Assembly: GCF_021729145.1 (NCBI RefSeq)
Contig: NZ_JAJSLW010000020.1
Span: 1-64,000, forward strand
Reading direction: 5' to 3'
DNA length: 64,000 bases
Source of the DNA: Membranihabitans maritimus
Lineage (GTDB): Bacteria; Bacteroidota; Bacteroidia; Chitinophagales; Saprospiraceae
Positions 1 through 9,246 of this stretch are shown here, one piece after another (the first letter of the stretch is position 1; each line of letters begins with the position of its first letter). The translations under genes and the position numbers were made by a program. Under the pieces are notes generated by a model. It did not search any database. It was given only the letters and a program-made list of their open reading frames with translations, and was not told the origin of the DNA.

Positions 1-291
1 GGTGTATTTAATGAATGGCCAAAGAAAACTTCTTCAATTATCTAACCCATTAGTACCTTACTACTGAATATCCCTAACTACTATTTTGATATCGAAAATA
101 TTACTGGTTATGCACCCGGAACGCCGGAGCTAATACTTGATCGTGAATTAAATGATTCTGGGGTGCCGGTGGGACCCCCGATTATTATTAACCCCAATGC
201 TCCTGCTGAGCAACAGAGATATAAACTCAAAGAAATTGAAGCATCAGCTGGAACTATAATTCCCAGTCTTGGGATACAAATAGATTTTTAA
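1..291 (+). pseudogene. C-terminal tail of an outer-membrane beta-barrel protein (TonB-dependent-receptor-like), interrupted by a stop
   Basis: Frame 1 is protein-like up to a TAA at 289-291 but contains a TAA at 43-45. The downstream part reads into a C-terminus ending SLGIQIDF, the aromatic last-residue signature of outer-membrane barrels, after a typical TonB-receptor closing strand (GTIIPSLG). The upstream stretch in the same frame (GVFNEWPKKTSSII) could belong to the same gene. If so, the gene is broken by a nonsense change; otherwise 46-291 is a remnant. The rest lies outside the window. Assignment to TonB-dependent receptors is by C-terminal style only. Confidence 0.4.
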
Positions 292-300
292 TGAGAGAAA

Positions 301-1722
301 CTATTCCCGCTCAAATTTATAAATAACCGTATCCGCTGGTATTGGAGGTAATGTATAGCCACCTGTATCAACCTTAATCTGTGGAAACTTATTGATAAAA
401 GACGTTATGGCTTCTCGGGAAATTGAGGATTGATAGGTGAATATTTTCTCCAAACTTTCAATTTTTCCGATAGTAGCCAGATCATCTTCCACTATTGCTC
501 CCGTAAGGTTAAGTATACGGATATTAGACAGTGAGGAAAGGGGCGCCAGCGTTCCTGTTTGAAGGGTGTCATATGCCAGGTCCAGATGCGTAATCCTGTG
601 CAGTTGAATGACTCTTTCAATAAATTGCTTAGATATATTGTGTCCCGAAAGGTCAATCCAGATAATATTATCTCGAAGGGATTCTATGGATGCCAGGGTA
701 GATATATCTATTTTGGGAACATTAATGAAAGAAACATCAAGAAAATTACTGTTTGTACCAACGGGTTGTACCAATACCCCTTGATTTTCCAGTGATTCAA
801 TTGCCTCTATATCGGGGTTGGGAGCCGGTTCATTTGGGATTAGTGGATTGGCGAAGAGTTTCTGATCCGAAATTTGATCTTCGTACCATGAGCGGACGGC
901 CGTTTGGTCTTCCAATTGGAGTACAATTTTATTAAAATCTCCGCCCTGAGCAGCCCAGGAACTTATGGCAGCGATTTCGTACTCAGTTAATTGCGTTTTC
1001 CCTTTCGGTGGCATATGTAAATCATCGTTCAAAGGTAAAGTTAGGGTATGATGCAATTTACTTTCTTCTATTTTTTTTGCTACCAAAGGATCTCCGGATT
1101 CACCACCGTTGAGAATGTTTTCGGGACTGTCCAACCGCAATTCCCCTTTTTGTTTCCGATCGCTGTGACAAGAATAACAGCGTGCTTCGAGAATAGGCTG
1201 CACAATTTCGTCGTAGACTGCTGTGCTATCGATATTGGAAATATTAAATTCTAATTTTTCAGCTTCGTTGGGGGTGTGACCCAGAATTTTTTGTACCCCC
1301 GGGGGTAAACCCTGTAATAAGTATCCTTTCCCGTGGGTGAGATTCCCACCCCAGTGGCCGGTAATCATCACAAGCACCCCTGCCAGGCCGGCGATACCTT
1401 TTTTTAGGATTGGTTTGTTATTGGATGACTTTTCAAGGAAATACCAGGTGGTAGTAATGATAGCCAGGACTATACCCGCCCACATGTGAATGCTGATCTC
1501 GTTGTCGGGGTAAGAACTGGTCCGTGAAAGTAAATATCCAGATATACAGGCAAAAATTGCAGCAACTGAAGACAATAATAATATGAGCATTAAGGCAGAT
1601 CTATAATCAGAAGTTTTCTTTTTGACTTCCATACCTTTAAACAAGATGGCCAGAATGAGAAATCCAATGGGAAGGTGGACAATCAAAGGATGAAAGCGCC
1701 CTACTAAAATATTTATATCCAT
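301..1722 (-). CDS. DUF2231 membrane protein with planctomycete-type cytochrome c domain and LRR-like C-terminus
   Basis: 473 aa. The N-terminus has four hydrophobic segments (about 10-28, 43-65, 80-96, 108-125) starting with HPLIVHLPIG, the signature of the DUF2231 membrane domain. A haem-binding CYSCH motif follows (C182, C185, H186) with a downstream MPPKGK that could supply the axial Met, as in PSCyt1 domains. Residues about 310-473 form leucine-rich-repeat-like units (IWIDLSGHNIS, THLDLAYDT, RILNLTGA). It is last in a three-gene minus-strand operon with DUF1501 and DUF1549/DUF1553 proteins. That combination is common in Planctomycetes and some Bacteroidota, and its biochemical role is unknown. 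A membrane c-type cytochrome is inferred. Confidence 0.8.
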   Translation of the reverse strand: MDINILVGRFHPLIVHLPIGFLILAILFKGMEVKKKTSDYRSALMLILLLSSVAAIFACISGYLLSRTSSYPDNEISIHMWAGIVLAIITTTWYFLEKSSNNKPILKKGIAGLAGVLVMITGHWGGNLTHGKGYLLQGLPPGVQKILGHTPNEAEKLEFNISNIDSTAVYDEIVQPILEARCYSCHSDRKQKGELRLDSPENILNGGESGDPLVAKKIEESKLHHTLTLPLNDDLHMPPKGKTQLTEYEIAAISSWAAQGGDFNKIVLQLEDQTAVRSWYEDQISDQKLFANPLIPNEPAPNPDIEAIESLENQGVLVQPVGTNSNFLDVSFINVPKIDISTLASIESLRDNIIWIDLSGHNISKQFIERVIQLHRITHLDLAYDTLQTGTLAPLSSLSNIRILNLTGAIVEDDLATIGKIESLEKIFTYQSSISREAITSFINKFPQIKVDTGGYTLPPIPADTVIYKFERE

Positions 1723-1791
1723 ATTTGACCTGCTAGTATATGATTATTATAGTGACTGATGTTGTGGTTTTATATTCTTCCAATAATAGGT

Positions 1792-3315
1792 TTATGCCAG
1801 TATTTGCTTGATCACATGGCCGTGCACATCGGTCAAACGGAAAGGTCTTCCCTGGAATTCATATGTAAATTCTTCATGGTTATATCCCAATAAATGTAAA
1901 ATCGTAGCATGGATATCGTGTACGGATACCCGATCTTTCACACCGAGAAACCCAACTTCATCAGTTTCTCCATAAGATACACCCTTGGCGATTCCCCCAC
2001 CTGCCAACCACATAGTAAACGCTTCTGTATGATGGTCACGCCCGGTAAAAAACTGCTCTTTACCTTCTCGGTTTTCCTGCATAGGGGTACGACCGAATTC
2101 TCCTCCCCACACCACTAGAGTGTCATCGAGCAATCCTCGTTGCTTTAGGTCCAGTAGCAATGCCGACATAGGACGATCAATTTCCCTGCATTTATTCTTA
2201 AACCCGTAATTGAGTGATCCACTTTCACCCGTTCCATGGGAGTCCCAGCCCCAATCAAATAACTGGACAAAACGAACCCCTTTTTCAACAAGTTTTCGCG
2301 CTAGCAAACAGTTGTTTGCAAAACTTTCTTTACCGGGTTCCGTGCCATAGAGCTCATGGATGTATTCGGGTTCATCATTGATATTCATAACTTCCGGTAC
2401 TGCGATCTGCATTCGATAGGCCATTTCATACTGATTAATCCGGGTAAGGATTTCCGGGTCCTGGTATTCTTCAAACTCTTCACGGTTAATGGCGTTGATT
2501 GCATCAATAGCTTTTTTCTTTAGCGGTCGATTAACCCCCTTCGGATCATTGATATACAAAACCGGATCGCCTTTAGACCGGCATTGAACTCCCTGATAAA
2601 CAGAAGGTAAAAATCCGCTACCCCATACACTTTTTCCTGCATCCGGGGTTTTGCCCCCTGATGTGAGTACTACAAACCCAGGTAAATTACTGTTTTCTGT
2701 GCCTAGCCCGTACGTAACCCAAGAACCTATAGATGGGCGTCCAAGGCGAGCACTACCCGTATGCATAAAGAGCTGGGCAGGTCCGTGATTGAACTGATCT
2801 GTATGTACCGCTTTTAAGAAACTTACTTCGTCGGCCATTTTACTAAAGTGAGGTAAATTGTCGGATATCCAGGCTCCCGATTCACCACGTTGCCGAAAAT
2901 CTGCTTGCGGTCCCAACATTTTTGGGACTCCGCGGATAAATGCAAATTTCCTTCCTTCTAAAAACGATTCCGGACAGGGTTGGTCATGGAGCTTGAAGAG
3001 GTCGGGTTTGTAATCAAATAATTCTAATTGTGAAGGTGCTCCGGCCATATGGAGATAAATCACTCTTTTGGCTTTAGCTGCAAAATGGGGAGATTGCGGT
3101 GCTAATGGATTTAATTCTCGGGCGCTCAAAGATAATTTTTCACTTTTGGAGTTGGAACAACCTGACAAAAACATAGAACCCAGCGCAGCTGTTCCCAGTC
3201 CTGCAGCACAGTCGAACAAAAAGTGTCGTCTGGTAGATTTTTGCGCTTTTCTATCCCCGATTTCTTTAAGTAATTTTTCTACACTCATCAACTCATGTTT
3301 TTGTAATAAATTCAT
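1792..3315 (-). CDS. DUF1501 family protein, Tat-exported lipoprotein
   Basis: 507 aa. DUF1501 proteins are alkaline-phosphatase/sulfatase-fold proteins of uncertain activity, almost always paired with PSCyt/DUF1553 proteins. A twin-arginine signal is visible (STRRHFLF, hydrophobic stretch, FLSGC lipobox), so export by Tat and lipid anchoring are likely. Typical segments include YLHMAGAPSQLELFDYKP, WDSHG, and GGEFGRTP followed by GRDHH. The listed start overlaps the upstream gene by 23 bp. An alternative start at 3288 (MSVEKLL) lies just after the upstream stop and also keeps the Tat signal; which is used cannot be decided. Confidence 0.88.
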   Translation of the reverse strand: MNLLQKHELMSVEKLLKEIGDRKAQKSTRRHFLFDCAAGLGTAALGSMFLSGCSNSKSEKLSLSARELNPLAPQSPHFAAKAKRVIYLHMAGAPSQLELFDYKPDLFKLHDQPCPESFLEGRKFAFIRGVPKMLGPQADFRQRGESGAWISDNLPHFSKMADEVSFLKAVHTDQFNHGPAQLFMHTGSARLGRPSIGSWVTYGLGTENSNLPGFVVLTSGGKTPDAGKSVWGSGFLPSVYQGVQCRSKGDPVLYINDPKGVNRPLKKKAIDAINAINREEFEEYQDPEILTRINQYEMAYRMQIAVPEVMNINDEPEYIHELYGTEPGKESFANNCLLARKLVEKGVRFVQLFDWGWDSHGTGESGSLNYGFKNKCREIDRPMSALLLDLKQRGLLDDTLVVWGGEFGRTPMQENREGKEQFFTGRDHHTEAFTMWLAGGGIAKGVSYGETDEVGFLGVKDRVSVHDIHATILHLLGYNHEEFTYEFQGRPFRLTDVHGHVIKQILA

Positions 3316-6034
3316 CTAAATTCATGATCGCATTGCAGACTACGGCCATGGCGGCAATTTTTTTGGACTTTTCAAAGTCTTCTTTATAATAGTCCAGGAA
3401 TTCACTTACGGCTTCCGGATTTTCTTCAAAATGTTGTAAAGAAGACTCATAAAGGTCTTTTAAAGGAGTTAATTTTTCGGTTTCTAATGCTTGCAATGTA
3501 GCGTTTTTGTATGCTCTTTCGATGGCAGAATCAATAGATTCCGGACGCTGTTCAAGTAATTGGGTTGCCATGGCTACAGCTGCTTCCAGGTAAACAGGAT
3601 CGTTTAATGTTACCAGTGCTTGTAGTGGTGTATTGGTTCTCAGTCGTTGTACTTCGCAAATTTCGCGACTTCCGGCATCAAATGAAATGAAAGAAGGATA
3701 TGGGCTGGTTCGTCGAATAAAGGTATAAAGACCACGGCGATAACGGTCTTCTCCTTCACTTGTGATCCATTTTTCACCGCTGTATACTGTCTTCCATATT
3801 CCTTCGGGTTGTGGAGGCATTACACTGGGACCATACATTTTTCCGGATAGCAATTTGCTAACAAATAAGGCCTGGTCCCTTATTTGTTCCGCACTAAGAC
3901 GAAATCTGGGTCCCCGGGCATATAATTGGTTATAAGGATCGACAGATCGGAGTTTAGAATTGGATTTGGAAGACTGGCGATACGTACCGGACATTACTAT
4001 GTCCTTGATTAAAGCTTTGACATCCCATTGATGGTCGTAAATCAGCCGATGAGACAACCAATCCATTAATTTTCCATGTTCTGGAATATCCGATTGAGTC
4101 CCCATATCTTCTAACGTTCGCACCAATCCCTGGCCAAAAATTTGTGCCCAAATCCTGTTCACCAATGTTCTTGCAGTTAAAGGATTGTTTTCATCTACTA
4201 ACCATTGAGCCAGTCCCAATCGGGTGCGATCTGCATCAGCCGGGAAATCATTGAGCGATTCCGGGACATCGGGATGCACTTCTTCTCCAAGAGCCATCCA
4301 GTTCCCATTTTCAAAAATCCGTGTCTCCCGGAAGCGGTGTTCCGGATTTTCTACCATTACGGGCTGCAGGGGAGGGGTGGACTCCAGAAGTTTATTAAAT
4401 TTTTGTTGGATGGAGGGGTATTCATTTTTATCTTTTCCCGGTAAACTTTTGTGAAATGCTAACCATTCTACGTAAAAAGAATTTTGCTGTTCTTCAAGTG
4501 CGGGATTGGAATATTCAAAGTACAAATCCTGGTAACCTTTTTTGGGTTTAAAAGGAAAAATTTCGATTTTTTTCCCCCCTGTTTTATTGATAGGAATTTC
4601 TGCCAGAATCTCTCCTTTTTCATCGTTCTGCCGGATGGTTAATTTACCTCGGTTCTGGTAGGCGTTATAGTAAAATATTATTTGATCAGCATCATTTACA
4701 TAGGTGTTTTTTAACATGCAATGACCGGTGTTACGGAGTCCGAGCCATTTTGTATCAATCAACTCACCCTTGTGGAAATCCGAAAAATAATCCGGTGAAA
4801 TTTTTGGTTCCAGTGTCTTTAGAAATGTAATTTCACGACTAATTTCTTTTGGTGACAATTGGTTATCTTTTAACCAATTGGATATCTCGGTGATGTCTGC
4901 TTCTTGTTCTTTATTGTAAAGTCTCAGGTTTGGCTCGTTATCATTAGTGTCTTCATCCCTGCTATTGTTGAAGAAAGCCATTACTTCATAGTATTCTTCG
5001 TGTTTGAACGGATCATAGGGATGGCTATGACACTGAACGCAGGCAAAGGTGGTACTTTGCCAAACCTCGAACGTTGTATTGACGCGGTCAACCACTGCAG
5101 CTACCCTGAACTCTTCGTTATCCGTTCCCCCTTCTGTATTATTCATGGTATTCCTGTGGAATGCTGTAGCAATCCATTGATCATTGGTGGGGTTAGGAAG
5201 CAAATCACCGGCCAACTGCTCAATGGTAAATTCATCAAACGGTTTATTCTCATTGAAAGCTTTAATAACCCAATCCCGGTATCTCCACATGGCGCGCGGT
5301 GGATCTTTTTCATATCCTTTGGTATCAGCAAAACGGGCAAGGTCCAACCACCAACTGGCCCAATGTTCTCCATAGTTTTCACTGGCGAGCAGAGTGTCGA
5401 TCAAGATTTCATAAGACCATTTTCCCGAACGGTAATTTTCTTTCCATCGGTCCAGAGGGGGGAGTCCGGTAATATCAAGAGATAATCTCCTCAATAGGAT
5501 AGCGGTATCTGCTGGATTGGAAGGTGTCAGATTGTGTTCTAGCAGACCTGAATAAATGAATTTATCGATTTCGTTTTGAAAGAAGGGCTGTTCTTCTGTA
5601 TCAAGAGAGGCGAATCGTGGGCCTTCAGGGGGTTCTACACTGGTTATTTTCTCATACGCCCAATGTTTACCCCATTTTGCACCCTGGTTTACCCAGGCTT
5701 CGAGTATTTTAATTTCATCTTTTGGTAGAGGAGGTTTCTTATACGGCATCCGCATTTCCGGGTCGGTTTCTTTGAGTCGTTGTATAAAAGGACTTTCACT
5801 TGCATTTCCCGGAATGATAGCCGGATGGCCGTTTTCTGTATCGGCTAAGGCTTCCTCTTTAAAAAGAAGGCTAAAACCAGCATTTTTCTTTACCCCGCCA
5901 TGACAACTAATACAGTGTTTGTTCAGGATAGGTTTTACTTGCGTGCTGTAGTCTATGGGGTCATCAATATCAGTTAGATAGAAGATAAAGACAGCGGCCA
6001 AAATACCTAATATTATAGAATATGTAAATCTCAT
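3293..6034 (-). CDS. PSCyt1-DUF1549 (PSCyt2)-DUF1553 (PSD1) protein with a CBM6-like insertion
   Basis: 913 aa, first gene of the operon. An N-terminal membrane anchor (about 3-20) is followed by a cytochrome c motif CISCH (C41, C44, H45). DUF1549 follows, including a second CVQCH motif (C332, C335, H336) in the typical FACVQCHSHPYDP context. DUF1553 fills about 610-880 (RTLVNRIWAQIFGQGLVRT, RRGLYTFIRRT). Between them, residues about 411-528 look like a CBM6-type carbohydrate-binding beta-sandwich (GKLTIRQ, IPINKTGG, YQDLYFEY). Two haem motifs and a possible sugar-binding module suggest a periplasmic redox enzyme acting on carbohydrate; that is inference. Confidence 0.85.
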   Translation of the reverse strand: MRFTYSIILGILAAVFIFYLTDIDDPIDYSTQVKPILNKHCISCHGGVKKNAGFSLLFKEEALADTENGHPAIIPGNASESPFIQRLKETDPEMRMPYKKPPLPKDEIKILEAWVNQGAKWGKHWAYEKITSVEPPEGPRFASLDTEEQPFFQNEIDKFIYSGLLEHNLTPSNPADTAILLRRLSLDITGLPPLDRWKENYRSGKWSYEILIDTLLASENYGEHWASWWLDLARFADTKGYEKDPPRAMWRYRDWVIKAFNENKPFDEFTIEQLAGDLLPNPTNDQWIATAFHRNTMNNTEGGTDNEEFRVAAVVDRVNTTFEVWQSTTFACVQCHSHPYDPFKHEEYYEVMAFFNNSRDEDTNDNEPNLRLYNKEQEADITEISNWLKDNQLSPKEISREITFLKTLEPKISPDYFSDFHKGELIDTKWLGLRNTGHCMLKNTYVNDADQIIFYYNAYQNRGKLTIRQNDEKGEILAEIPINKTGGKKIEIFPFKPKKGYQDLYFEYSNPALEEQQNSFYVEWLAFHKSLPGKDKNEYPSIQQKFNKLLESTPPLQPVMVENPEHRFRETRIFENGNWMALGEEVHPDVPESLNDFPADADRTRLGLAQWLVDENNPLTARTLVNRIWAQIFGQGLVRTLEDMGTQSDIPEHGKLMDWLSHRLIYDHQWDVKALIKDIVMSGTYRQSSKSNSKLRSVDPYNQLYARGPRFRLSAEQIRDQALFVSKLLSGKMYGPSVMPPQPEGIWKTVYSGEKWITSEGEDRYRRGLYTFIRRTSPYPSFISFDAGSREICEVQRLRTNTPLQALVTLNDPVYLEAAVAMATQLLEQRPESIDSAIERAYKNATLQALETEKLTPLKDLYESSLQHFEENPEAVSEFLDYYKEDFEKSKKIAAMAVVCNAIMNLDEFITKT

Positions 6035-6203
6035 ATTTAATTTATCCTAATCAATTATTTCCCTTAATGTAAGAATAGAAGTAAAAATATGCAAATTGAA
6101 TGAGATTATATAACGATATTAACTATCAGCGAGGGTAATAGTGGAATAAAGTTTGGATGTTTTTGTATGAAAAAAGGATTTATAATTTTCCGTAGATCAT
6201 ACT

Positions 6204-6287
6204 ATGAGATATTTACTTGCTTTATATGCTTTTGTTTCATTTGTAGTAGGATGTGACCTTTTATTTAAACGAGACGGCTCGTTCTAA
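6204..6287 (+). CDS. Possible 27-aa lipoprotein-like peptide
   Basis: A short open frame reads MRYLLALYAFVSFVVGC followed by ten residues (DLLFKRDGSF). The N-terminus looks like a lipoprotein signal peptide with a VVGC lipobox, leaving a ten-residue tail after the cysteine, as in entericidin-like or small lysis lipoproteins. It lies in a 249-bp gap between two minus-strand genes and its stop overlaps the 3' end of the next one by 4 bp. No ribosome site or promoter is evident. It may be a chance frame. Confidence 0.2.
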   Translation: MRYLLALYAFVSFVVGCDLLFKRDGSF

Positions 6288-6520
6288 TACTCCGAATACC
6301 GGTGTAATTTTTGTCTTCTACCAATGAGAAAATATAAAATAGCACCGAAAAATTGTAAAAATAACACTACCAGTACCCATATGATTTTATCATTACCGCG
6401 AAAATTACTTCGTAAAATATCGATTAGTGCCCATATAGTTAGTACAAGACATAATAATACAGGTACGAATAATAGTAGTTCAAAACCACCCGGTAAGCCA
6501 ATTAATGAAAAGTTGTTCAT
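6284..6520 (-). CDS. PLDc_N domain small membrane protein
   Basis: 78 aa with two membrane helices (about 12-35 and 46-66) separated by a short DILRSNFRGNDKIIWV loop. The second helix ends in GAILYFLIGRR, the signature of the phospholipase D nuclease N-terminal (PLDc_N) family. Such stand-alone proteins are small inner-membrane proteins of unknown function with no catalytic domain. It is a single gene with no obvious operon partner. Confidence 0.75.
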   Translation of the reverse strand: MNNFSLIGLPGGFELLLFVPVLLCLVLTIWALIDILRSNFRGNDKIIWVLVVLFLQFFGAILYFLIGRRQKLHRYSEY

Positions 6521-6591
6521 TGTAGTATAGTTGTTCTTAAATATATAATGGGATTTAATATAATAAACTCTTACGTGTGACGATAAATGGT

Positions 6592-7179
6592 TTATTTGTA
6601 TTTGTCGTGTAGTCCAATTCCATCCAAAATCATTTCAGATATTTTTTTGAGTCGACGATCTTTTGTGGCAGTCTGTTTGGCATCGGTTATGTAATCGGCG
6701 AATTCCCTTTGTTTGCCTGGGGTGAATTTTTCAAAAGCTTTTTTTAGATCTGGATTTTTATCTAGATGTTCTATAAGTTCGGTGGGGAGTATAACTTCCT
6801 TTGGTTTGGAAATATTAATTTCTTTACCTTCCTTTTGATTTTGAATAGCTTCTTCGACGTATTCTTTTATAATATTTTCCTTCTTTTCAATTTCTTCCAG
6901 GGATTGAAACATCATTTTCCTTAATCCTTTTGTAGTGTCATCGGATTGTTCGAGTAATTGGTGAGGGTCTTTCAGAAAAACACCTTGATGGAACCAAATA
7001 CCAACATAAGATTTAAAGCCATTGATCCCAATAACATTCTTTCCGTTGAGTGTGTAACAGGGAGCTCCCCATTTCACTTCTTCTGTCAACTCGGAGTTAT
7101 TACAGATTTCACGTAATTTATGAAGTTCTTTGTCCCAATGTTGGTTGCTGTATATATACTGTTCTACCGTTCTAGCCAT
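6592..7179 (-). CDS. YdeI/OmpD-associated family protein with DUF1801 domain
   Basis: 195 aa. The N-terminal about 110 residues are a DUF1801 domain (EEVKWGAPCYTLNGKNVIGINGFKSYVGIWF). The C-terminal part is the YdeI-type bacteriocin-resistance/omdA domain (LPTELIEHLDKNPDLKKAFEKFTPGKQREFADYI followed by TKDRRLKKI). Length and domain order match the common two-domain form. Family members are cytoplasmic and poorly characterised; links to stress or peptide resistance come from homologues only. It is a single gene with weak context. Confidence 0.82.
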   Translation of the reverse strand: MARTVEQYIYSNQHWDKELHKLREICNNSELTEEVKWGAPCYTLNGKNVIGINGFKSYVGIWFHQGVFLKDPHQLLEQSDDTTKGLRKMMFQSLEEIEKKENIIKEYVEEAIQNQKEGKEINISKPKEVILPTELIEHLDKNPDLKKAFEKFTPGKQREFADYITDAKQTATKDRRLKKISEMILDGIGLHDKYK

Positions 7180-7341
7180 GATTCAAACCTGTTGATGAAA
7201 AATACAAAAAAAAAATTTAATTGGTCTTAACTGATGACTTTTCTTCCTTCCATTCTATGAATAAATAAATGATCGTTCTCCCGAGAAATTATATACACCG
7301 GTCATTAAGAATTAAATTTTAAATCAATAAAATCTTCTGCT

Positions 7342-9027
7342 ATGAAAACGTATTCTCAGTTATTTTTGTTTTTGTCTCTATTCCTGTTTATAACCACTTC
7401 CTGTGAAAAAGATGATGTAATGCCCCGTCCTACAGATTCAGAGCCGGATCCCGTTTCGGATTTTTTTACAGGCTGGAACCCTGAAAATGAAGATCTAAGT
7501 AAAATCCCCATGGCACCAAATTTTGGATTCTCTACAGAAAACCTGCCTACCCGTTATGACCTTACTGAATATTTTCCCCCAATTGGAGACCAGGGTGCTT
7601 ATGGAACCTGTGTGGCATGGGCTGTTGGATACAATGTAAAAACAGCTATTTCAGCCATGGAAAAAGGGCTGGATCCACAGGCATTGACACAAACTCAGAA
7701 TCAATTTAGCCCAAAAGATCTTTTTATTTCCATTCCTGATGCAGAGAAAGGAGGATGTGACGGAACCAATTTTACAAGTGCGCTGGCCCAATTACAAGAT
7801 CGTGGTGTTGCAAGTATGGCTACAGTACCGTATGAAAGCATGGGTGGATGTGAACAGCGAAATCTTCAGGATCATTGGACTTCCGAAGCCGTTCAAAATA
7901 AAATTGAATATTGGCGCAGAATAGATCCTACCGTCTCCAGCATCAAAAGCAAAATAGCCAATAATATCCCCGTGATTTTGGGTGCTAAATTGGCTGATAA
8001 TTTTATGACATGGAATTCGGATGCTGTTTTGTCCTCAAATTCTTCTTATGACAATGTAGGGATACACGCTTATCATGCTATGGCTATTATAGGATATGAT
8101 GATTCGAAAGGTTCAAACGGAGCATTCCGAATTATCAATTCCTGGGGACCTTCCTGGGGTGATCAGGGGTTTATATGGATTGATTACAACTTCCTGGTGG
8201 ATGAATTTTGCGTTACTTTTAATGGGGGCAAACCTCTTTTTATAGCCGCAAATAAAGAAGGTGAAGGCGATGTTACTCCACCAGAGGATACGGATCCGGT
8301 AAGTACAAGTGTTGACCTGGCACCTTGGGTGTTTAGTGATCATTCGACGTATGATACTTCAGGTGATCCTTATGAAAGACAGGTATATATGAATATTTAC
8401 AACATTGGTCAAAGTACTGCAAGCGCATCTGATAACTGGTCCGTCTATTATGTATATTACAATGCGTATGATATCAATGATTACGGTGTCATTTTTTATG
8501 ATGAGTTTAGCAATTCATTAGAGAGGAATACTTACAATTGTGAGACTTATAATCATTGTAAATTTAATCTGGATATCCCTTCCGGAAGTGATTTTGCTGC
8601 AGAAGCCTTCGCTGATGAAAGTATTTACAGGACGTATAGTATGCCTGACCTTACAGGAGAGTATTATTTAGCTTTGATCGCAGATGGAGATGATGTGTAC
8701 CAGGAAGAAAATGAAATGAACAATATATTTTATACATCGGAGTGGCCGATCTACTTCGAACAAGGATATGCTGCACTTTCCAAAGAGGGAAGTAAACCTT
8801 CCAATCCTTCTGTTTTTGAATTCGATAATGCTGAGAAAATGGATGACATGAAATTAGTTTCAAGTGTATTTAATACTTCCGTGAATGTAGAAACTCCAAA
8901 CGCCTATTCATCGGAAGAAATTAGGGACTTTTTGAGAAGGGAAAAAGCTTCCGGTAGATTAGCTGCAAAAATCAAAAATGTAGAGACGGATTTGGGTAAT
9001 GCTATTTATTCAAAAGAGAGTAAGTAA
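7342..9027 (+). CDS. Papain-like C1 family cysteine peptidase, lipoprotein, with C-terminal CARDB-like domain
   Basis: 561 aa. The N-terminus is a lipoprotein signal (FLFITTSC). The C1A catalytic set is complete: the Gln of IGDQGAYGTC with C90, H245 in YHAMAIIGYDD, and N266 in INSWGPSWG. Residues about 320-480 are beta-rich with CARDB/adhesion-like phrasing (VYMNIYNIGQSTASASDNW, YYLALIADGDDVYQEENEMNNI), so they may be a binding module. A surface or periplasmic protease is predicted. The gene stands alone with a strong terminator about 60 bp after its stop. Confidence 0.85.
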   Translation: MKTYSQLFLFLSLFLFITTSCEKDDVMPRPTDSEPDPVSDFFTGWNPENEDLSKIPMAPNFGFSTENLPTRYDLTEYFPPIGDQGAYGTCVAWAVGYNVKTAISAMEKGLDPQALTQTQNQFSPKDLFISIPDAEKGGCDGTNFTSALAQLQDRGVASMATVPYESMGGCEQRNLQDHWTSEAVQNKIEYWRRIDPTVSSIKSKIANNIPVILGAKLADNFMTWNSDAVLSSNSSYDNVGIHAYHAMAIIGYDDSKGSNGAFRIINSWGPSWGDQGFIWIDYNFLVDEFCVTFNGGKPLFIAANKEGEGDVTPPEDTDPVSTSVDLAPWVFSDHSTYDTSGDPYERQVYMNIYNIGQSTASASDNWSVYYVYYNAYDINDYGVIFYDEFSNSLERNTYNCETYNHCKFNLDIPSGSDFAAEAFADESIYRTYSMPDLTGEYYLALIADGDDVYQEENEMNNIFYTSEWPIYFEQGYAALSKEGSKPSNPSVFEFDNAEKMDDMKLVSSVFNTSVNVETPNAYSSEEIRDFLRREKASGRLAAKIKNVETDLGNAIYSKESK

Positions 9028-9088
9028 AACAGTAAAAAATATTTACCATTCTTTATTGTATGTTAAATAGAAACCGTACCCACTTTAG

Positions 9089-9124
9089 AAAGACCCCGGG
9101 TGGCCAACCCGGGGTCTTTATTAT
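9089..9124 (+). terminator. Intrinsic terminator after the C1 peptidase gene
   Basis: A perfect 13-bp stem (AAAGACCCCGGGT, 9089-9101, with its complement at 9107-9119) around a 5-nt loop, followed by an AT-rich tail. It lies 62 bp downstream of the peptidase stop. The stem is symmetric with A-runs on the left and T-runs on the right, so it could work in both directions. Confidence 0.85.
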
Positions 9125-9246
9125 AGTTCTCATAATTATTAACTCGGTTAATAGATAATGGACATAAGTTATCCCTGTACAAGAGCCTATTCTTTTCCAA
9201 TAGCAATAGCGCGAGAGCAAAATGCTATCAAAAACATTAATTAAAA

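Noticed and set aside
4904-5485. Plus-strand 193-codon open frame
   Set aside because: It lies wholly inside the minus-strand DUF1549 domain gene, whose sequence is strongly family-like; the plus-strand reading is a shadow.
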